This document shows, piece after piece, positions 62,650 through 64,000 of a DNA stretch of 64,000 nt; the first letter of the stretch is position 1; every line of letters begins with the position of its first letter. This DNA comes from Lunularia cruciata. Lineage: Eukaryota; Streptophyta; Marchantiopsida; Lunulariales; Lunulariaceae. A model generated the notes under the pieces. It was not told where the DNA came from and made no database searches. It saw nothing but the letters and a program-made list of their open reading frames with translations. The stretch spans positions 51,971,473-52,035,472 of the forward strand of contig OX419758.1 in assembly GCA_948567375.1 (NCBI GenBank), in the 5' to 3' direction. Both the position numbers and the translations under genes were made by a program.

Positions 62650-63968
62650 TCAAAGAACTTCCTTCTCCAGCCGTAGAACAGCCATGAACGCATCCTGTGG
62701 AACATCTACCTTGCCCACCGCCTTCATACGCTTCTTACCTTCCGCCTGTTTCAGGCAACAACGGTCCCCAGATAGTACATCAATTGGCAATCAATTTAGT
62801 CGATGGACACAGTAATCAAAGGAAATAGCCATAACAGATTTGAAGTTATGAAACAATTGCTAAAAAACAATCGCTGAATAAGTAGCTGGAGAAAAGTATA
62901 TAATAACATTCTAACCAAGTTGACAGTTTTCAAGACAGCTCAAAGAGCAGTCCAAACTTTCGTAAACAAGACGAAGAGGAAAGATTAATACCTGTTTACT
63001 GAGAAGCTTTTTCTTCCTCGTGATATCTCCTCCTATTAGGCAAGACAACACAGGAAGTCGCATGACTGGATGCTTAAAAGACGGAATTCCAAAGCCATTG
63101 TATACTACTTGCTAGTGAAGAAACGGTATGACTTGCTTAGGAGTTCACTACCAATGACGAACTAATCTTCTGTATCCGCGTACGTGATATGGCCTGCTTC
63201 ACCGTTGGTTCTTCACTAGATATGAGAAATCCTTGATTAGATATTCGAGCTATTCTAGTCTTGATGATTCTAGTCTTTCTTTCTCGACAACCCGGCAGCC
63301 AAACAACAACATTTTCCTCATTATGGAGTAGGGATCACCCGCTATACTGTCAAACATCTTTAATGTAGTTCGTGACTAAGGAAAGACTTGGCAGTACTTG
63401 TCTTCAAGTATATAACTTCCCATCTCCATGATTCACTAAGATAAGATCCAATTCAAGAGAGCCACCACACACCTATTCTAAACTTAAATCACTGGTGTCA
63501 TCACAATGTAACAACACAAAACTTTAACCATGGACTGCGGATCTCCTTGTAGATTATATGTGTGCTCCAACATAATCAATCGCTCCACCACATCTCTCTA
63601 GCTAAGATAGAGTTAACGGACCATAGCACTTGGCCAATACATCCTTTCGCATGGCAGATATGGCTTCGCTGGCAATAACCTTAGCTCCTATACATGCCTG
63701 GACTCAATACAAAGACATCAGAAAGAGAGGGCAGGAGTAAAAGTGATATCTATAACATATAACTCAGCGTATAGAGATTACTAATCTCCAAGTGGTAGCT
63801 CACAAAGATAGCGTTTGTGACCATTCAGGTCTCAATTTGAGAACCATAAGAAAGAGATAAAACTCGATGTACTTCACCCCGCAAACTTGCCTGAATAGGT
63901 ATTTTGAACAGCTGTCTTGGTATGAGCTCTTTCAGTTTTGAGGTTAATGCTCGACCTACATGATAAGC
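62650..63968 (-). CDS. LepA/GUF1-type translation factor, C-terminal exons (partial)
   Basis: Four minus-strand exons splice into the conserved LepA C-terminus: 63968-63891 ([19 protein letters not shown]...), 63697-63622 ([19 protein letters not shown]...), 63032-62992 ([13 protein letters not shown]) and 62745-62650 ([20 protein letters not shown]..., stop TGA). These are the end of the elongation-factor-G-like fifth domain and the LepA-specific C-terminal domain. LepA GTPases remodel elongating ribosomes by promoting back-translocation. In plants they act in chloroplasts or mitochondria; the ending resembles the chloroplast form, but the transit peptide and GTPase domain lie beyond the window. 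Exon phases match at every junction. Introns are 193, 589 and 246 bp; the first has a GC donor (CAG/GCAAGT). The bases 63969-64000 are the end of another intron. Confidence 0.93.
63698..63890 (-). other. GC-AG intron of the LepA-like gene
   Basis: On the minus strand it begins GCAAGT after CCTATTCAG and ends TCCAG before GCATGTATAGG. Joining the two gives [12 protein letters not shown], the expected LepA sequence, so the non-GT donor is supported by protein conservation. Confidence 0.88.
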
Positions 63969-64000
63969 CTACAGACGACGGTCAGAAGTTAGAAGGAAAG

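Noticed and set aside
1-64000. CRISPR arrays, bacterial operons, rRNA and tRNA genes
   Set aside because: No spaced identical repeats, ribosome-binding-site-led gene clusters, rRNA cores or cloverleaf-compatible sequences were found. The spliced genes are eukaryotic.

Overview
The window looks like nuclear DNA of a land plant, most likely a bryophyte (liverwort or moss). Both confident host genes are plant genes with short spliceosomal introns: a subfamily XI leucine-rich-repeat receptor kinase (50337-54219, + strand) and the last four coding exons of a LepA/GUF1-type ribosomal back-translocase (62650-63968, - strand, running off the right edge). No bacterial-style operons, CRISPR array, rRNA or convincing tRNA gene was seen. 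The placement in bryophytes is an inference from gene structure and leader style, not a proven identification.

Layout. 1-2178: decayed Ty1/copia pol. 2179-19234: a stack of Ty3/gypsy chromovirus fossils. One old minus-strand element (LTRs at 2179-2602 and 18844-19234) is interrupted by three relatives of the same LTR family: a partial plus-strand copy (about 2796-5209), a minus-strand copy (7327-11080) and a plus-strand copy (11688-17201). A solo LTR of a different family lies at 3048-3581, with a sister at 20365-20852. 19235-24900: AT-rich decayed repeats, including a minus-strand LINE fragment, a compound microsatellite and a 450-bp inverted-repeat element. 24900-47000: a graveyard of one unusual LINE family (bodies at 30077-32668, about 35964-39450 and 43540-44690, plus short 3'-tail insertions) separated by more GC-balanced intergenic DNA. 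47000-64000: the gene-bearing part, with a CT-rich leader, the receptor kinase, a long intergenic stretch and the LepA gene.

The main discovery candidate is the LINE. Its decayed copies show an N-terminal C2H2-like zinc finger, a non-LTR reverse transcriptase, and a C-terminal Cys/His cluster followed by a region resembling a restriction-like endonuclease (RLE). That order is typical of the early-branching R2/NeSL/R4-like group, whereas plant LINEs are normally L1 or RTE. Very short 3'-tail insertions of the same family at 24955-25056, 29461-29837, 46741-46824 and 59158-59227 are each flanked by a direct repeat of exactly 13 bp (two perfect, two with one mismatch). This implies a fixed-stagger, target-primed integration mechanism. 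A second observation is that the gypsy LTRs carry heat-shock-element-like TTCnnGAAnnTTC motifs, as in heat-responsive plant retrotransposons such as ONSEN.

The two host genes are not functionally linked: one is a cell-surface peptide-receptor-like kinase, the other an organellar translation factor. Most of the remaining sequence holds no gene I can support.
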